Shown here: positions 19,141-28,693 of the stretch, piece after piece
How positions within the stretch are numbered: the first letter of the stretch is position 1
How the letters are laid out: each line of letters opens with the position of its first letter
NCBI RefSeq assembly: GCF_002886045.1
Contig: NZ_CP025791.1
Coordinates: 5,161,001 to 5,225,000, forward strand
Direction: 5' to 3'
Length of the DNA stretch: 64,000 nt
From: Flavivirga eckloniae
GTDB taxonomy: Bacteria > Bacteroidota > Bacteroidia > Flavobacteriales > Flavobacteriaceae
The notes under the pieces: model-generated
Databases searched by the model: none
The model's input: only the letters and a program-made list of their open reading frames with translations
Told to the model about the DNA's origin: nothing
Translations under genes and position numbers: made by a program

Positions 19141-19302
19141 AGAACTCATCTTGACTTTTTCTATTTCCTAAAAAATGACTGAAATTTATCCATATTGCGT
19201 TACTTTTTTTATCTGTAACCCTGCTATAGCTTTCAAAAAGTGCCTTATCTGGTCAAATTTCATCTCATTTTCGGTTAAAAACAAAAAGTCAAGATGAGTT
19301 CT
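19141..19302. repeat. 20-bp perfect inverted repeat enclosing 122 bases
   Basis: AGAACTCATCTTGACTTTTT at 19141-19160 is the exact reverse complement of 19283-19302. The first flanking base on each side already mismatches, so the arm length is sharply defined. The enclosed 122 bases contain no gene. The shape resembles a MITE or a remnant of a small mobile element. Confidence 0.75.
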
Positions 19303-19359
19303 AATTGAAATGCATAAGTGTTGTATATTTAGTAAAATTTTTATTTAATTCATTATCTC

Positions 19360-20406
19360 ATGCCCAGAATTCAAAAACCTTTCATGCTTTGCGCTTTATT
19401 TTTCATGTTACTTGCAACATTACAGGCTTGCGAAGCGCCACCAAAAGCAAAATTAAAAGCATTAATTATCGACGGACAAAACAACCATGGTGTATGGCCA
19501 AAAACAACCATTATGATGAAAAACTACTTGGAAGAAACCGGGTTGTTTGAAGTGGATGTTGAACGCACAGATTACATGTGGATTGGACCACATTATAATA
19601 AGATGGAAGGTGTAGACGATATTAATGATTTGTTAGGCATGTATCCCATAGATGAGCAAGGGGAAAGAACACTGGTTGAAGAACCTAAGCATGATCCTAA
19701 TTTTAGCCCAGACTTTAAGGCTTATGATGTTGTTATTTCAAATTTTGGATGGAAAACGGCAAACTGGAATGAGATTACTAAGAAGAATTTTGAGGACTAT
19801 ATGATGAATGGTGGTGGATTTGTTCTTGTACATGCGGCAAATAATCCTTGGGGCGATTGGGAAGAATTCAATAAAATTATTGCTCTAGGAGGGTGGGGAG
19901 GTAGAGGTACCCATAGCGGCCCTTATGTGTATTATGATATAAAAGATGAATTAAAACATGATACTTCCGATGGTCCTTGTGCAAGTCATGGTCCGCAGCA
20001 TGAGTTTCAGTTAAAAACCCGTGCTCCAGAACATCCTATTATGAAGGGACTGCCTGATACTTGGATGCATACCAAAGATGAATTATACGAGCGCATGAGG
20101 GGGCCTGCTAAAAACATGACCATATTGGCCACAGCGTTTTCGGGAGTTGAAGCTGATGCTACAAAGGAAAACAAGAACGAAGGCCGTAGTGGCAGGCATG
20201 AACCATTATTAATGGCTGTTGAGTATGGCAAAGGGCGTGTATTCCATTCGGCTTTGGGTCATATGGATTATTCCATGGAATGTGTAGGTTTTATAACAAC
20301 ACTTCAACGTGGTGCAGAATGGGCAGCAACAGGTAAGGTTACCCAGAGTATTCCGGAAGATTTTCCAACTTCAGAAACCTTGAGCTCCAGAAAATTTAAA
20401 AAATAG
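19360..20406 (+). CDS. ThuA-domain lipoprotein
   Basis: A 348-residue lipoprotein. The N-terminus has a hydrophobic stretch and a lipobox ending LQAC, so the mature protein should be anchored in the envelope. The rest is a ThuA (class I glutamine-amidotransferase-like) domain, with an early KALIIDGQNNH strand, a central GGGFVLVHAANNPW loop, and GKGRVFHSALGHMDY near the end. In Bacteroidota such proteins are linked to sugar or glycoside use, often near dehydrogenases, but no sugar genes adjoin this copy, so its substrate is open. Confidence 0.87.
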   Translation: MPRIQKPFMLCALFFMLLATLQACEAPPKAKLKALIIDGQNNHGVWPKTTIMMKNYLEETGLFEVDVERTDYMWIGPHYNKMEGVDDINDLLGMYPIDEQGERTLVEEPKHDPNFSPDFKAYDVVISNFGWKTANWNEITKKNFEDYMMNGGGFVLVHAANNPWGDWEEFNKIIALGGWGGRGTHSGPYVYYDIKDELKHDTSDGPCASHGPQHEFQLKTRAPEHPIMKGLPDTWMHTKDELYERMRGPAKNMTILATAFSGVEADATKENKNEGRSGRHEPLLMAVEYGKGRVFHSALGHMDYSMECVGFITTLQRGAEWAATGKVTQSIPEDFPTSETLSSRKFKK

Positions 20407-20435
20407 CCTTTACGTGTATGTGCAGTAAAATATAG

Positions 20436-21170
20436 TTACTTGTCTTTTTTATAAAGTGGAATACGGTACGATAACGTATAGCTATATCCTACACCTACAC
20501 CATTGCTATCAAAAGTCTTATTAAATCCTGGTATATAAACGTTTCCAAAATTATCGGGTACGGTTTCGCTAGCTATCATTTTAAGCTGTACATTCAAGCC
20601 CAGGTATAAATTGTTTAATAATTCTGCTTTTATACCTAAAATAAACTCTACCCAAAACGCTGTTAGGTCTTTAAATTCCTGTTTTTCATTAGACGAAAAT
20701 TGAGTGACCCAATATTGATTGGTACTATAAACGTTGAAACTATTTAGATCGTGACTAAATGTACTTGCGCCTATTCGGAAACCAGAATAAATCATGTTAT
20801 CCATATCCAACCAGTTTTGGTATAGGTTATAGTCAATACCAGCCTTAAGATAAGATCCTTTAGTTGTAATATCTAAAACCTCATTAACGGTATTTTTTTC
20901 TTCAGTACCAATTTCACCAGCTATATATAAACGTTTTTTTATCCTATAATCGGCAGAAATCTCAAACCCGGTATATTCGTCTTTCTCTGCAAAAGATCTA
21001 ACAAGTTTACTAATATCGCCACCTACACGAAGTCCGTATTTTAATTTAACTTTCACGGAGTCTTTAGGCGTACTAATAATGCTGTCGTTTTGAGCGTTTG
21101 CAGATATGCTCAAAAGGAGCATGCATATAAGTCCTCTAATGAGACAATGCAAAGTGTGATGCTGTTTCAT
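20436..21170 (-). CDS. DUF6048 family protein, probable outer-membrane beta-barrel
   Basis: A 244-residue exported protein with a signal peptide ending SANAQ and alternating beta-strand sequence (KYGLRVGGDISK, KRLYIAGEIGTEEK, VGVGYSYTLSYRIPLY), as in small outer-membrane barrels. I recognise it as the DUF6048 family, which in Flavobacteriaceae sits beside DUF6452 and rlmD, as it does here. Its start overlaps the end of the DUF6452 gene by 35 bases, suggesting coupled expression. No function is known. Confidence 0.72.
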   Translation of the reverse strand: MKQHHTLHCLIRGLICMLLLSISANAQNDSIISTPKDSVKVKLKYGLRVGGDISKLVRSFAEKDEYTGFEISADYRIKKRLYIAGEIGTEEKNTVNEVLDITTKGSYLKAGIDYNLYQNWLDMDNMIYSGFRIGASTFSHDLNSFNVYSTNQYWVTQFSSNEKQEFKDLTAFWVEFILGIKAELLNNLYLGLNVQLKMIASETVPDNFGNVYIPGFNKTFDSNGVGVGYSYTLSYRIPLYKKDK

Positions 21171-21738
21171 CTTCTACAGATTGGTTATCGGTTAAGGTCT
21201 TTCTGGATTGTATCCACATGTCTGGATCGCTATCTTCTAAGCTGAGTATTACATTTTTAAAAATAGTTTTATAACCACAAGCTCTTGATACAAATACCTC
21301 TTCTCGACTATAGTCTAAGGTAATGGTATCGTAGTTCCCAGAAATATAGTCGTCTGATGCATCCTCTGCTGTACCGTTATCGTTTATTCCAGCTTGAGAT
21401 ATAAGGATATATTGTGTTTTGTCTAAATCTGTTCTTAACGGCAGAAAAACACTATCTATTCTTGTTGGGTTGTCGACATTCACCGGAAGATTATATTCGG
21501 GAAGAATATGCTCATTACCAACATTGATAGGGTTAGGTAAATTAAACGATTCATCTACCCCAATAACAACCAAATTAGAGACAATTTTAGTGCTTTCTTC
21601 ATCATTTGCATCAAGAAATTTTATAATTATTCTTGGGGTGGTAGGTGTGCTTCCGGGACAAATATCGTCGCGTTCGCAACTAAAATACCCTATCGTTAAC
21701 AAGGCGATTAGTAATAGGCTTAGGTTTCTTTTTCTCAT
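21136..21738 (-). CDS. DUF6452 family lipoprotein
   Basis: A 200-residue protein with a lipoprotein signal (LLTIGYFSCERDDICPG; the cysteine of FSC is the predicted lipid site). The opening CERDDICPGSTPTTPRIIIKF is characteristic of the Bacteroidota family DUF6452. It lies between rlmD and the DUF6048 barrel protein on the same strand; together they may form an outer-membrane lipoprotein-barrel pair, which is my inference. The acidic residues after the lipidated cysteine could direct surface exposure. Confidence 0.75.
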   Translation of the reverse strand: MRKRNLSLLLIALLTIGYFSCERDDICPGSTPTTPRIIIKFLDANDEESTKIVSNLVVIGVDESFNLPNPINVGNEHILPEYNLPVNVDNPTRIDSVFLPLRTDLDKTQYILISQAGINDNGTAEDASDDYISGNYDTITLDYSREEVFVSRACGYKTIFKNVILSLEDSDPDMWIQSRKTLTDNQSVEDETASHFALSH

Positions 21739-21841
21739 TAATCTTTTTTGTATATAGAATTAATTTATCAATTGAGTTTAGAGTTCCTTAAGAAACTTAA
21801 TAGTTGTTGTTTTTCAATTTTTTTAAGCTAATATACATACT

Positions 21842-23254
21842 TTATCGCTTTTCAAGTAGTACCACATTTTCAACATGAAATGTTTGCGGAAACATATCTA
21901 CTGCTTGTGTTTTCGTTACTTTATATGCAACATCCATTAGTGACAAATCTCTGGCCTGTGTGGCACTGTTACAACTTACATAAACTACTTTTTTAGGTGC
22001 TATATTCAATATTTGCTGTACAACGTCTTTATGCATACCATCTCGTGGCGGATCGGTTATAATAACATCTGGTTGACCATGTGTGGCTAAAAATACATCA
22101 TTAAAAACTTGTTTCATGTCACCAACATAAAACTCAACGTTATTTATATTATTTAATTGTGCATTCTCTTTTGCTGCTGTAATAGCATCTGGAACAGATT
22201 CTACACCAATAACTTTGCTCGCCTTTTTGGCAACAAATTGGGCTATGGTTCCTGTTCCTGTATACAAATCATAAACAAGTTCATTACCTGTTAATCCTGC
22301 AAAGTTCCTAGTTATTTTGTATAATTCGTAAGCTTGTTCCGAATTGGTTTGATAAAATGATTTGGCATTAATCTTAAACTTCAAGCCTTCCATTTCTTCA
22401 AAAATATGATCTTCACCTTTGTAGCAAATAACGTCCTGATCGTAAATGGTATCGTTAGCTTTTCCGTTAATAACATATTGTAACGACGTTATTTGTGGAA
22501 ATGTGTCGGCGATATAGTCTAATAACAATTCGCGTTTTGCTTTATCGTCTTTAAAGAACTGGACCAACACCATAATATCGCCAGTACTGGATGTACGAAT
22601 CATCATGGTTCTTAATAATCCTGTTTGATTACGGGTGTTAAAAAACTCCAGTTCATTATCAATAGCAAACTGCTTAACGGCATTTCTAATAGCGTTTGAA
22701 GGGTCTGCTTGTAAATGACACTTTTTAAGATCAAGAATTTTATCCCACATACCCGGAATATGAAATCCGAGCGCATTTCTATCGCCTAAATCCTCATCAG
22801 ATTGTACTTCTTCTATGGTTAACCAACGGCTATCGCTAAAAGAAAATTCCATTTTATTTCTATAGAAATATTGGTTTGAGGATCCTAGAATAGGTGTTAT
22901 TTCCGGAAGTTCAATGTGTCCTATGCGGGTTAAATTATTGGTAACTTCATTTTGTTTGTAAAACAATTGATGCTCGTAAGCCATATTTTGCCATTTGCAA
23001 CCACCACAAGTTCCAAAATGCTCACACTCAGGTTGTACTCTTTTATCGGATAATTTATGAAACGTTATGGCCTTTCCTTCGTAATAGGCTTTACGTTTTT
23101 TAAAGGTTTGTATATCAATAATATCGCCAGGTACTGCATTCGATAAAAAAACCACTTTACCGTCTGGTGCTTTGGCTATGGTTTTTCCTTTAGCCCCGGC
23201 ATCAATAACTTCAATTTGCTCAAAAACTTGTTTCTTTGCTTTTCTTCTAGACAT
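21842..23254 (-). CDS. rlmD: 23S rRNA (uracil-C5)-methyltransferase RlmD
   Basis: This enzyme makes m5U in 23S rRNA (position 1939 in E. coli numbering) with SAM. The 470 residues hold an N-terminal TRAM domain, an iron-sulfur site (C77, C83, C86 in CEHFGTCGGC and a fourth cysteine in LKKCHLQ), the SAM motif YDLYTGTGTIAQF, the DPPRDGMH active-site loop and the catalytic cysteine in VYVSCNSATQ. Bacteroidota copies are annotated as RlmD, although some RumA homologues have other uracil targets. It is the first gene of the rlmD-DUF6452-DUF6048 run. Confidence 0.93.
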   Translation of the reverse strand: MSRRKAKKQVFEQIEVIDAGAKGKTIAKAPDGKVVFLSNAVPGDIIDIQTFKKRKAYYEGKAITFHKLSDKRVQPECEHFGTCGGCKWQNMAYEHQLFYKQNEVTNNLTRIGHIELPEITPILGSSNQYFYRNKMEFSFSDSRWLTIEEVQSDEDLGDRNALGFHIPGMWDKILDLKKCHLQADPSNAIRNAVKQFAIDNELEFFNTRNQTGLLRTMMIRTSSTGDIMVLVQFFKDDKAKRELLLDYIADTFPQITSLQYVINGKANDTIYDQDVICYKGEDHIFEEMEGLKFKINAKSFYQTNSEQAYELYKITRNFAGLTGNELVYDLYTGTGTIAQFVAKKASKVIGVESVPDAITAAKENAQLNNINNVEFYVGDMKQVFNDVFLATHGQPDVIITDPPRDGMHKDVVQQILNIAPKKVVYVSCNSATQARDLSLMDVAYKVTKTQAVDMFPQTFHVENVVLLEKR

Positions 23255-23276
23255 GCTGCAAAAATAATAATAGCGA

Positions 23277-23284
23277 CAAATATA
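23277..23284 (-). promoter_or_regulatory. Candidate -7 promoter box for rlmD
   Basis: On the minus strand this reads TATATTTG, an exact TAnnTTTG match 22 bases ahead of the rlmD ATG. A second match (TATTTTTG, plus-strand 23259-23266) is almost at the start codon and would give a nearly leaderless transcript. Confidence 0.45.
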
Positions 23285-23444
23285 AAAGGTTTTATTTCCA
23301 TTAACTTTAAGAAGATTTTTATAAAGGCTTTTTTGGGCTTAAGCTTGCTTTGGTTTTACTCAAAACAAATCATGATCTGCAAGTGTAAAAAAATGAACCT
23401 TTTTTAATTTTTAGAGTCTCTATAGTGTAAGTTGATCGATAGGA

Positions 23445-23999
23445 ATGAATAGTGAACAACGAAAAATAGACAAGCAACTTGTTTTAGAGTATCAATCTGG
23501 TAACAAAAGCGCTATGGTGGTTTTGGTAAAGCGATGGCATAAATTATTCTGTGAAAAGGCTTTTTATATTTTAAAGGATGCTGATGCTGCTAAAGATATT
23601 GCTCAGGATAGTTGGAACATTATTATGGACAAAATATGTAATTTAAATAACCCCGAAAGTTTTGGGAGTTGGGGAATGCGCATTGTATACACAAAATCTA
23701 TAGATTTAATTAAGGCTAAAAACAGAAAACTAAGCGAGCTAGAGAGTTATAAATATGAACAGGATATTTTAGATGTGCAGGACGATGATAATGAGTCATT
23801 AAAACGAAAGCTTTTGCACACGGTAAAGAAACTACCCGATAATCAGCAAGCTGTTATTAAGTTGTTTTATGTTGAGGATTATTCGTTAAAAGAGATAAGC
23901 GCTATTTTAAACATATCTGTAGGAACAGCAAAATCGAGGTTGTTTCATGCAAGGGAAAAATTAAAAGAAACATTAAAATATAGAAATTATGAAGACTAA
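23445..23999 (+). CDS. ECF-type RNA polymerase sigma factor
   Basis: A 184-residue extracytoplasmic-function sigma factor. Region 2 spans about residues 25-95 (DADAAKDIAQDSWNIIMD, then FGSWGMRIVYTKSID), and region 4 is near the end (QAVIKLFYVEDYSLKEISAIL and VGTAKSRLFHAREKL). It directs RNA polymerase to an alternative promoter set. The next gene begins within or just after its stop codon and encodes a small membrane protein, a plausible anti-sigma partner. Confidence 0.9.
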   Translation: MNSEQRKIDKQLVLEYQSGNKSAMVVLVKRWHKLFCEKAFYILKDADAAKDIAQDSWNIIMDKICNLNNPESFGSWGMRIVYTKSIDLIKAKNRKLSELESYKYEQDILDVQDDDNESLKRKLLHTVKKLPDNQQAVIKLFYVEDYSLKEISAILNISVGTAKSRLFHAREKLKETLKYRNYED

Positions 24000-24000
24000 T

Positions 24001-24375
24001 ATGGAAGACATAGATAAGTTGATTAAAGAAACTTTAACTGAAGAGGAAGCTAAGTTTTATGATAAATTAAATGAGCAGAATTTATTTCAAATGGTAGTTG
24101 GACTATTTCAAGGGAAAAACAAATGGATTATGTATTTAATCAATATAGTAACCATTATATTCTTTTTTCTATTTTGGTATTGTATTGTTCAGTTTTTTAG
24201 CACCGATAATACTAATGAAATGCTTAAATGGGGATTTGGAAGCGTAATATTTTTAATGGCAATAAGCATGCTAAAGCTTTTTGCCTGGATGCAAATGGAC
24301 AAAAATGCTATAATTAGAGAGGTAAAGCGTTTGGAGTTACAGGTGTCTTCGCTTTCTGGTAAAATGTCTGAATAA
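24001..24375 (+). CDS. DUF6768-like small membrane protein, possible anti-sigma partner
   Basis: A 124-residue protein with an acidic N-terminus (MEDIDKLIKETLTEEEAKFYD), two membrane helices around residues 42-65 and 75-100, and a short C-terminal coiled region (MDKNAIIREVKRLELQVSSL). I chose the ATG at 24001, directly after the sigma-factor stop, because family members begin with this MEDIDKLI block; an ATG at 23989 overlapping the sigma gene is the alternative. The layout is that of a sigma/membrane-regulator pair, but an anti-sigma role is inference. The family name is from memory. Confidence 0.72.
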   Translation: MEDIDKLIKETLTEEEAKFYDKLNEQNLFQMVVGLFQGKNKWIMYLINIVTIIFFFLFWYCIVQFFSTDNTNEMLKWGFGSVIFLMAISMLKLFAWMQMDKNAIIREVKRLELQVSSLSGKMSE

Positions 24376-24516
24376 GGTTTTAGAATACAGCCGATATTTG
24401 TTAACTTTACAGCCTTATTCGGGGATGATTTCTCTCCCACGCTGAATTTTCGTTGTTTCGAAAGGATAAAGGTACAGTAGGAATTGCATATTTTTCATAT
24501 TTAAACTTTTTTTAAA

Positions 24517-25761
24517 ATGGCAATTTTAGAACAACAAACATCACATCAATTAATTGATTTAGAAAACAAGTACGGTGCACATAACTACCATCCATTACCT
24601 GTTGTATTAAGCAGGGGAGAAGGTGTTTATGTATGGGATGTAGACGGAAAACAATACTACGATTTTCTTTCTGCATATTCTGCCGTTAATCAAGGGCATT
24701 GTCACCCAAAAATTGTTAATGCTATGGTGCAACAAGCCCAAACATTAACGCTAACCTCAAGGGCTTTTTATAATGATATGCTTGGCAAGTACGAGAAATT
24801 TGCCTGCGAGTTTTTTGGATTTGACAAGTTGCTGCCAATGAATACAGGCGCTGAGGCTGTAGAAACGGCAGTAAAGCTATGTAGAAGGTGGGCATACGAG
24901 GTAAAGGGCATTGATGAAAACAAAGCTGAGATTATTGTATGCGAGAATAATTTTCATGGGCGTACCACAACAATTATTTCATTTTCGAATGATCCGGTTG
25001 CGCGTGAAAATTTTGGACCATATACGAATGGATTCATTAAAATTGAATACGATAATCTTGAAGCATTAGAATCTGTTTTACAAAACAACCCTAATATTGG
25101 AGGGTTTTTAGTAGAACCTATACAAGGAGAGGCTGGGGTTTATGTGCCTAGCGAAGGTTATCTGACCAAGGCCAAAGCACTTTGTGAGCAATATAATGTT
25201 TTGTTTATTGCAGATGAAGTACAGACAGGCATTGCCAGAACAGGGAAACTATTAGCTGTTAATTATGAAAATGTTACACCAGATATTTTAATTCTGGGTA
25301 AAGCGATAAGTGGTGGTGTTTATCCGGTATCGGCTGTTTTAGCTAATGATGCCATTATGAATGTTATTAAGCCAGGTAGTCATGGAAGTACGTTTGGAGG
25401 AAACCCCGTAGCTGCTGCTGTAGCTATAGCTGCTCTAGAGGTAATTAGAGATGAAAGACTAGCTGAAAATGCAGAGAAACTTGGAGCTATATTTAGAAGC
25501 GAATTAAACAAATATATCGAAACCAGTAACATCGCTAAACTTGTTAGAGGAAAAGGATTGCTAAATGCTATTCTTATTAATGATGACGAAGATAGCGATA
25601 CTGCCTGGAATATTTGTTTGGCTTTAAGAGATAATGGGTTGCTTGCAAAACCTACGCATGGAAATATTATACGTTTTGCGCCTCCGTTAATAATGAATGA
25701 AGCACAATTATTGGATTGTGTTAGTATTATTATAAAAACGCTGAAGGCGTTCGAGGAATAA
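24517..25761 (+). CDS. rocD: Ornithine-oxo-acid aminotransferase
   Basis: This PLP enzyme interconverts ornithine and 2-oxoglutarate with glutamate-5-semialdehyde and glutamate, linking arginine and proline metabolism. The 414 residues are class III aminotransferase throughout: [13 protein letters not shown] around 108-120, the cofactor aspartate in [14 protein letters not shown], and the Schiff-base lysine K262 in [15 protein letters not shown]. Length and motifs match RocD closely. It has its own strong terminator, and the 141-base leader carries no clear known riboswitch. Confidence 0.94.
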   Translation: MAILEQQTSHQLIDLENKYGAHNYHPLPVVLSRGEGVYVWDVDGKQYYDFLSAYSAVNQGHCHPKIVNAMVQQAQTLTLTSRAFYNDMLGKYEKFACEFFGFDKLLPMNTGAEAVETAVKLCRRWAYEVKGIDENKAEIIVCENNFHGRTTTIISFSNDPVARENFGPYTNGFIKIEYDNLEALESVLQNNPNIGGFLVEPIQGEAGVYVPSEGYLTKAKALCEQYNVLFIADEVQTGIARTGKLLAVNYENVTPDILILGKAISGGVYPVSAVLANDAIMNVIKPGSHGSTFGGNPVAAAVAIAALEVIRDERLAENAEKLGAIFRSELNKYIETSNIAKLVRGKGLLNAILINDDEDSDTAWNICLALRDNGLLAKPTHGNIIRFAPPLIMNEAQLLDCVSIIIKTLKAFEE

Positions 25762-25784
25762 TTTTTAGCAAAGCGTAAAAACTT

Positions 25785-25830
25785 AAAGAGGCTGTTTGAA
25801 TTTTGTATATTTCAAACAGCCTCTTTTGTA
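25785..25830 (+). terminator. Bidirectional terminator after rocD
   Basis: A 16-bp perfect stem (AAAGAGGCTGTTTGAA and its complement at 25811-25826) around a 10-base loop is followed by a T-rich stretch. It separates the convergent rocD and CCC-motif genes and can serve both. Confidence 0.88.
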
Positions 25831-25852
25831 TGATTTTTTAAGATATTATTTG

Positions 25853-26185
25853 TTATTGATCGAACATTTCTCTCATTCTTTCCTGCATTAATTCTTGATC
25901 TTGCATGGCTTCCCAGCCAAATGTAGCGAATAGCCAAATAACAAAAATAGCATAAAGGAGACTTAAAACAATACCAATTATAGCAAGTACTTTACCTGTT
26001 TTAACGTTTTGAAATCCAGTGTAATCTTCAGGGTTTTCGGCATATAATTGAGTGGCCTTTTTTGCTAGAACTAAAGCAACAACTCCTAGGATTAAACCAA
26101 CAATACCATAGCAACAACAAGTTACTATAGATAGGATTCCGAAAACTAAAATTAGTGTTGAATTTGGTAATTTTTGTTGTTCCAT
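25853..26185 (-). CDS. CCC-motif membrane protein
   Basis: A 110-residue protein with two membrane helices. A triple cysteine (TCCCYG) lies at residues 22-26 in the first helix, and a conserved intervening loop (KKATQLYAENPEDYTGFQNVKTGK) precedes the second. This matches the Bacteroidota small proteins annotated as CCC-motif membrane proteins, usually found beside a DUF2752 gene as here (13-base gap). Function unknown. Confidence 0.8.
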   Translation of the reverse strand: MEQQKLPNSTLILVFGILSIVTCCCYGIVGLILGVVALVLAKKATQLYAENPEDYTGFQNVKTGKVLAIIGIVLSLLYAIFVIWLFATFGWEAMQDQELMQERMREMFDQ

Positions 26186-26198
26186 CGTTTGTTTGTAA

Positions 26199-26480
26199 TT
26201 AGAAGGTTTTTAATATAAAATTTGTAATAATGATAATTGTATTAATTATAGCCAAAATAACAATTATTTTGTAAGCATGTTTATAGTTTTTAAACATATT
26301 TATAACTATAAAAATAAAAAGTAGTAAAAGCGTATAAACGGCTGGATACATATAAAAGGCGTCTGCAAATTGTCCTTTAAATATTAAGGCGATAGATCTT
26401 TGAAAACCACAACCCATGCACTCTATTCCAAAAAGTTTTTTGTTTAAACATGGTAGCATGTAATCGTTTAAAGCTTGCAT
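26199..26480 (-). CDS. DUF2752 membrane protein
   Basis: A 93-residue membrane protein carrying the DUF2752 signature: a conserved proline-cysteine near the start (MLPCLNKKLFG) and CMGCGFQRS at 21-29, followed by two hydrophobic helices. It is the upstream member of a two-gene unit with the CCC-motif protein, a pairing common in Flavobacteriaceae. The role is not known; the cysteine motif could bind metal or be redox active. Confidence 0.82.
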   Translation of the reverse strand: MQALNDYMLPCLNKKLFGIECMGCGFQRSIALIFKGQFADAFYMYPAVYTLLLLFIFIVINMFKNYKHAYKIIVILAIINTIIIITNFILKTF

Positions 26481-26760
26481 GAGGTGATAAAATATTATGG
26501 TGCTAAAATAGTAAAAGGATATAAGTTTTTGTTTCTAAGCACCTAAAATAAAATAACAATAACTAATATGATGTAAGTTGTTTTGGTAGAATGCAAAAGA
26601 TTTTTCTAAAACATTTAGTACAGTTATCATATAACAGAATGGCAAATAACGAATAATGGCTAGAACTAAATGAACCGTTAGTCTTAGTAGTTTATTTTCA
26701 TAATATTAGTTATAAATAATCTACTAAAGTCATCTAGGTAAGTAAAGGTGAAATGGAACC

Positions 26761-28521
26761 TTACTTTTTATTCTCAATGATGATTTTTTTGTTTAAAACT
26801 TGATTGTTGCTTAAAATTACTTTCGCAATATATACACCGTTACGAAGTTGTTTTGTCGAGTAAGTATAAGCTTTTTTAGAGTTGTTTATACTTTCCTTTT
26901 TTACTTCTTTACCAGTAACATCAAATAAACTTAATGTTTCTATGTTTACAGCATTTGGGTTTAATACTTTAAGCTCAGAAATACTATTATTATGGAATAT
27001 GGTTAAATCATCCAAATTAATTTCGGTAGTGTTTAAAGTCTCTTCTTTAAATACAATTTTAAACCTATCCGGATAGTTATTAGCTTCAATAGTAACATTA
27101 AAATCTTGGGTTCTTAAATCGGTATAAGTGTTGTTTTCTGTGTCGTGTACATAAATGGGTTGACTGTTGTCAAAATTTTGCACATCTGCAATTCTAATTT
27201 TAATTTGAGACTCTGTGGTTACTTTAATAGACAAAGGAATACTTAAAGCAACATCGAAAGGCAATGCTTCTGCTACGTATGGTTTTTCATCAATCAGCCA
27301 ATATGCATCCGAATGTAAAATGTCTTGTATAAACATTTTGCATTCCAAACCGTAATCAAAACCATCTGTAGCCGAATTATGAAATGTTTCGACCAATTGT
27401 CTGGTATATGTATCATTAAAATCAACATTTAACCTAAATCGTTTAGCGTCATTCGGTACCTGAACAAAACTATTAGCAGCTTTAGAGGTTTTCTTTTTTG
27501 TATTCGAACTTTTAAAGAATCGACTATCGGCATGCGCTTCTGTTATATATACTCTATGACTGTTTTTTGCTTTTACTACGCCATTGGCACTTCCTACAAC
27601 CATAAAACCTTGTCCTATTGGTATGTATTGTGTTGGGATTTTGCTGCCTGTTCCGGTATTGCCAGTATTAATAGAGCCATCACCATTATAGGTATTATAT
27701 ACAGCAGCTACAGGAGTTTCTATGGTACCCGTAGGATCAATGGTATAAGAAGCATATCCACCATCATAGGCCTTTAAGAGATGTGAGTTTATTGCAGGGT
27801 TTTGCTCCCAAAATCGTAAAGTACCATCAATTACAGTTCTATTTTCAAGGTCATGAATGTAAGCAAAAGCGTCTAAAGCAGAAGGATATGGATTGCCAAC
27901 CAAGCTTTCTTTACCGGTTTCAACAGCAACCGACATGGTGCCATTATTAGGTTTACCTTTAAAATCGTATTGTTGTGCATCACCAGATCCTGCAGTACCT
28001 TTCATGGTAAAACCTTCACCTGGATTTATTGTACTTGCTGTCAATACCTGTACCCAATCATAATAACTATCAGAAGCAATTGTTTTGTATATCCAACGTG
28101 GCTCAATATTTAATGGGCTTGACGATCCATTATGATTAGGATCTTGTGCAGTACCGGCAGGGGTAGATGTTATAAGGCCAGTAACATCATTTAGGAGTGT
28201 AATTCCAAATGGATTGTTTACAGAATTATTGGTAGTAGTACCCACTGGCGAGCACCAATAATTATATTCATATTCATCAACATTTCCTTCTTGATAAACA
28301 CTAAGTGAGCCTACTCCAGAGTTTCCGGTAACGCCTGTACCTTGTATTACTTGGGCTTCGTTACGCAAGTACATACTACTATTGGCTTCATTTAAGTTAA
28401 TGTCGTCTTCAACAAAAACGATTTCATCATTAATAAAAACGTAAGCATCATTCCTAACTGATAATTGTGAGAAGGCTAAATTGCCGATTAAAAGCAATAA
28501 AAAGGCATATTTGTTAAACAT
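26761..28521 (-). CDS. Large secreted protein with T9SS type A sorting domain
   Basis: A 586-residue exported protein. The signal peptide ends near LAFSQ, the middle is beta-rich with many Asn/Gly/Thr turns, and the last 80 residues form a T9SS type A sorting domain (LSLFDVTGKEVKK, then TKQLRNGVYIAKVILSNNQ and a basic KKIIIENKK tail). It should cross the outer membrane by the type IX system and be attached to the surface or released. No catalytic domain is recognisable; an adhesin-like role is possible. The gene stands alone. Confidence 0.88.
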   Translation of the reverse strand: MFNKYAFLLLLIGNLAFSQLSVRNDAYVFINDEIVFVEDDINLNEANSSMYLRNEAQVIQGTGVTGNSGVGSLSVYQEGNVDEYEYNYWCSPVGTTTNNSVNNPFGITLLNDVTGLITSTPAGTAQDPNHNGSSSPLNIEPRWIYKTIASDSYYDWVQVLTASTINPGEGFTMKGTAGSGDAQQYDFKGKPNNGTMSVAVETGKESLVGNPYPSALDAFAYIHDLENRTVIDGTLRFWEQNPAINSHLLKAYDGGYASYTIDPTGTIETPVAAVYNTYNGDGSINTGNTGTGSKIPTQYIPIGQGFMVVGSANGVVKAKNSHRVYITEAHADSRFFKSSNTKKKTSKAANSFVQVPNDAKRFRLNVDFNDTYTRQLVETFHNSATDGFDYGLECKMFIQDILHSDAYWLIDEKPYVAEALPFDVALSIPLSIKVTTESQIKIRIADVQNFDNSQPIYVHDTENNTYTDLRTQDFNVTIEANNYPDRFKIVFKEETLNTTEINLDDLTIFHNNSISELKVLNPNAVNIETLSLFDVTGKEVKKESINNSKKAYTYSTKQLRNGVYIAKVILSNNQVLNKKIIIENKK

Positions 28522-28693
28522 AGCTCATATAGGTTATAGTAAATAAAGGGATAACAAATATATATAATTTTTCACAAAAACAATTTTTTTATCGGTATAA
28601 TGCGCCTTTAAGCGAAAAAACACTAGCAAAATCACTACTGAAAAATCTAATTTTTAACGTAATTTGCACACCTAAAAGAAGACATTATTAGTA

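Larger units (their letters stand above)
18883..19359. other. 477-base gap without a supported gene, rich in repeats
   Basis: Nothing here reads as a convincing gene. The gap contains a hairpin element at 18992-19034, a short GC-rich stretch near 19050-19070, and a 20-bp inverted repeat pair at 19141-19160 and 19283-19302. An open frame of about 80 codons across the first part is repeat-derived. Confidence 0.7.

Noticed and set aside
18934-19182. Open frame of 82 codons on the plus strand
   Set aside because: Its middle (NPAFCAELVSVSSGI) is only the translation of the intergenic hairpin element, and its end runs into one arm of the 20-bp inverted repeat. No promoter, no conserved start.
24376-24516. 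Possible riboswitch in the rocD leader
   Set aside because: Some G/C-rich pieces are present (TTCGGGGATGATTTCTCTCCC), but I could not draw a conserved aptamer or a terminator/antiterminator pair.
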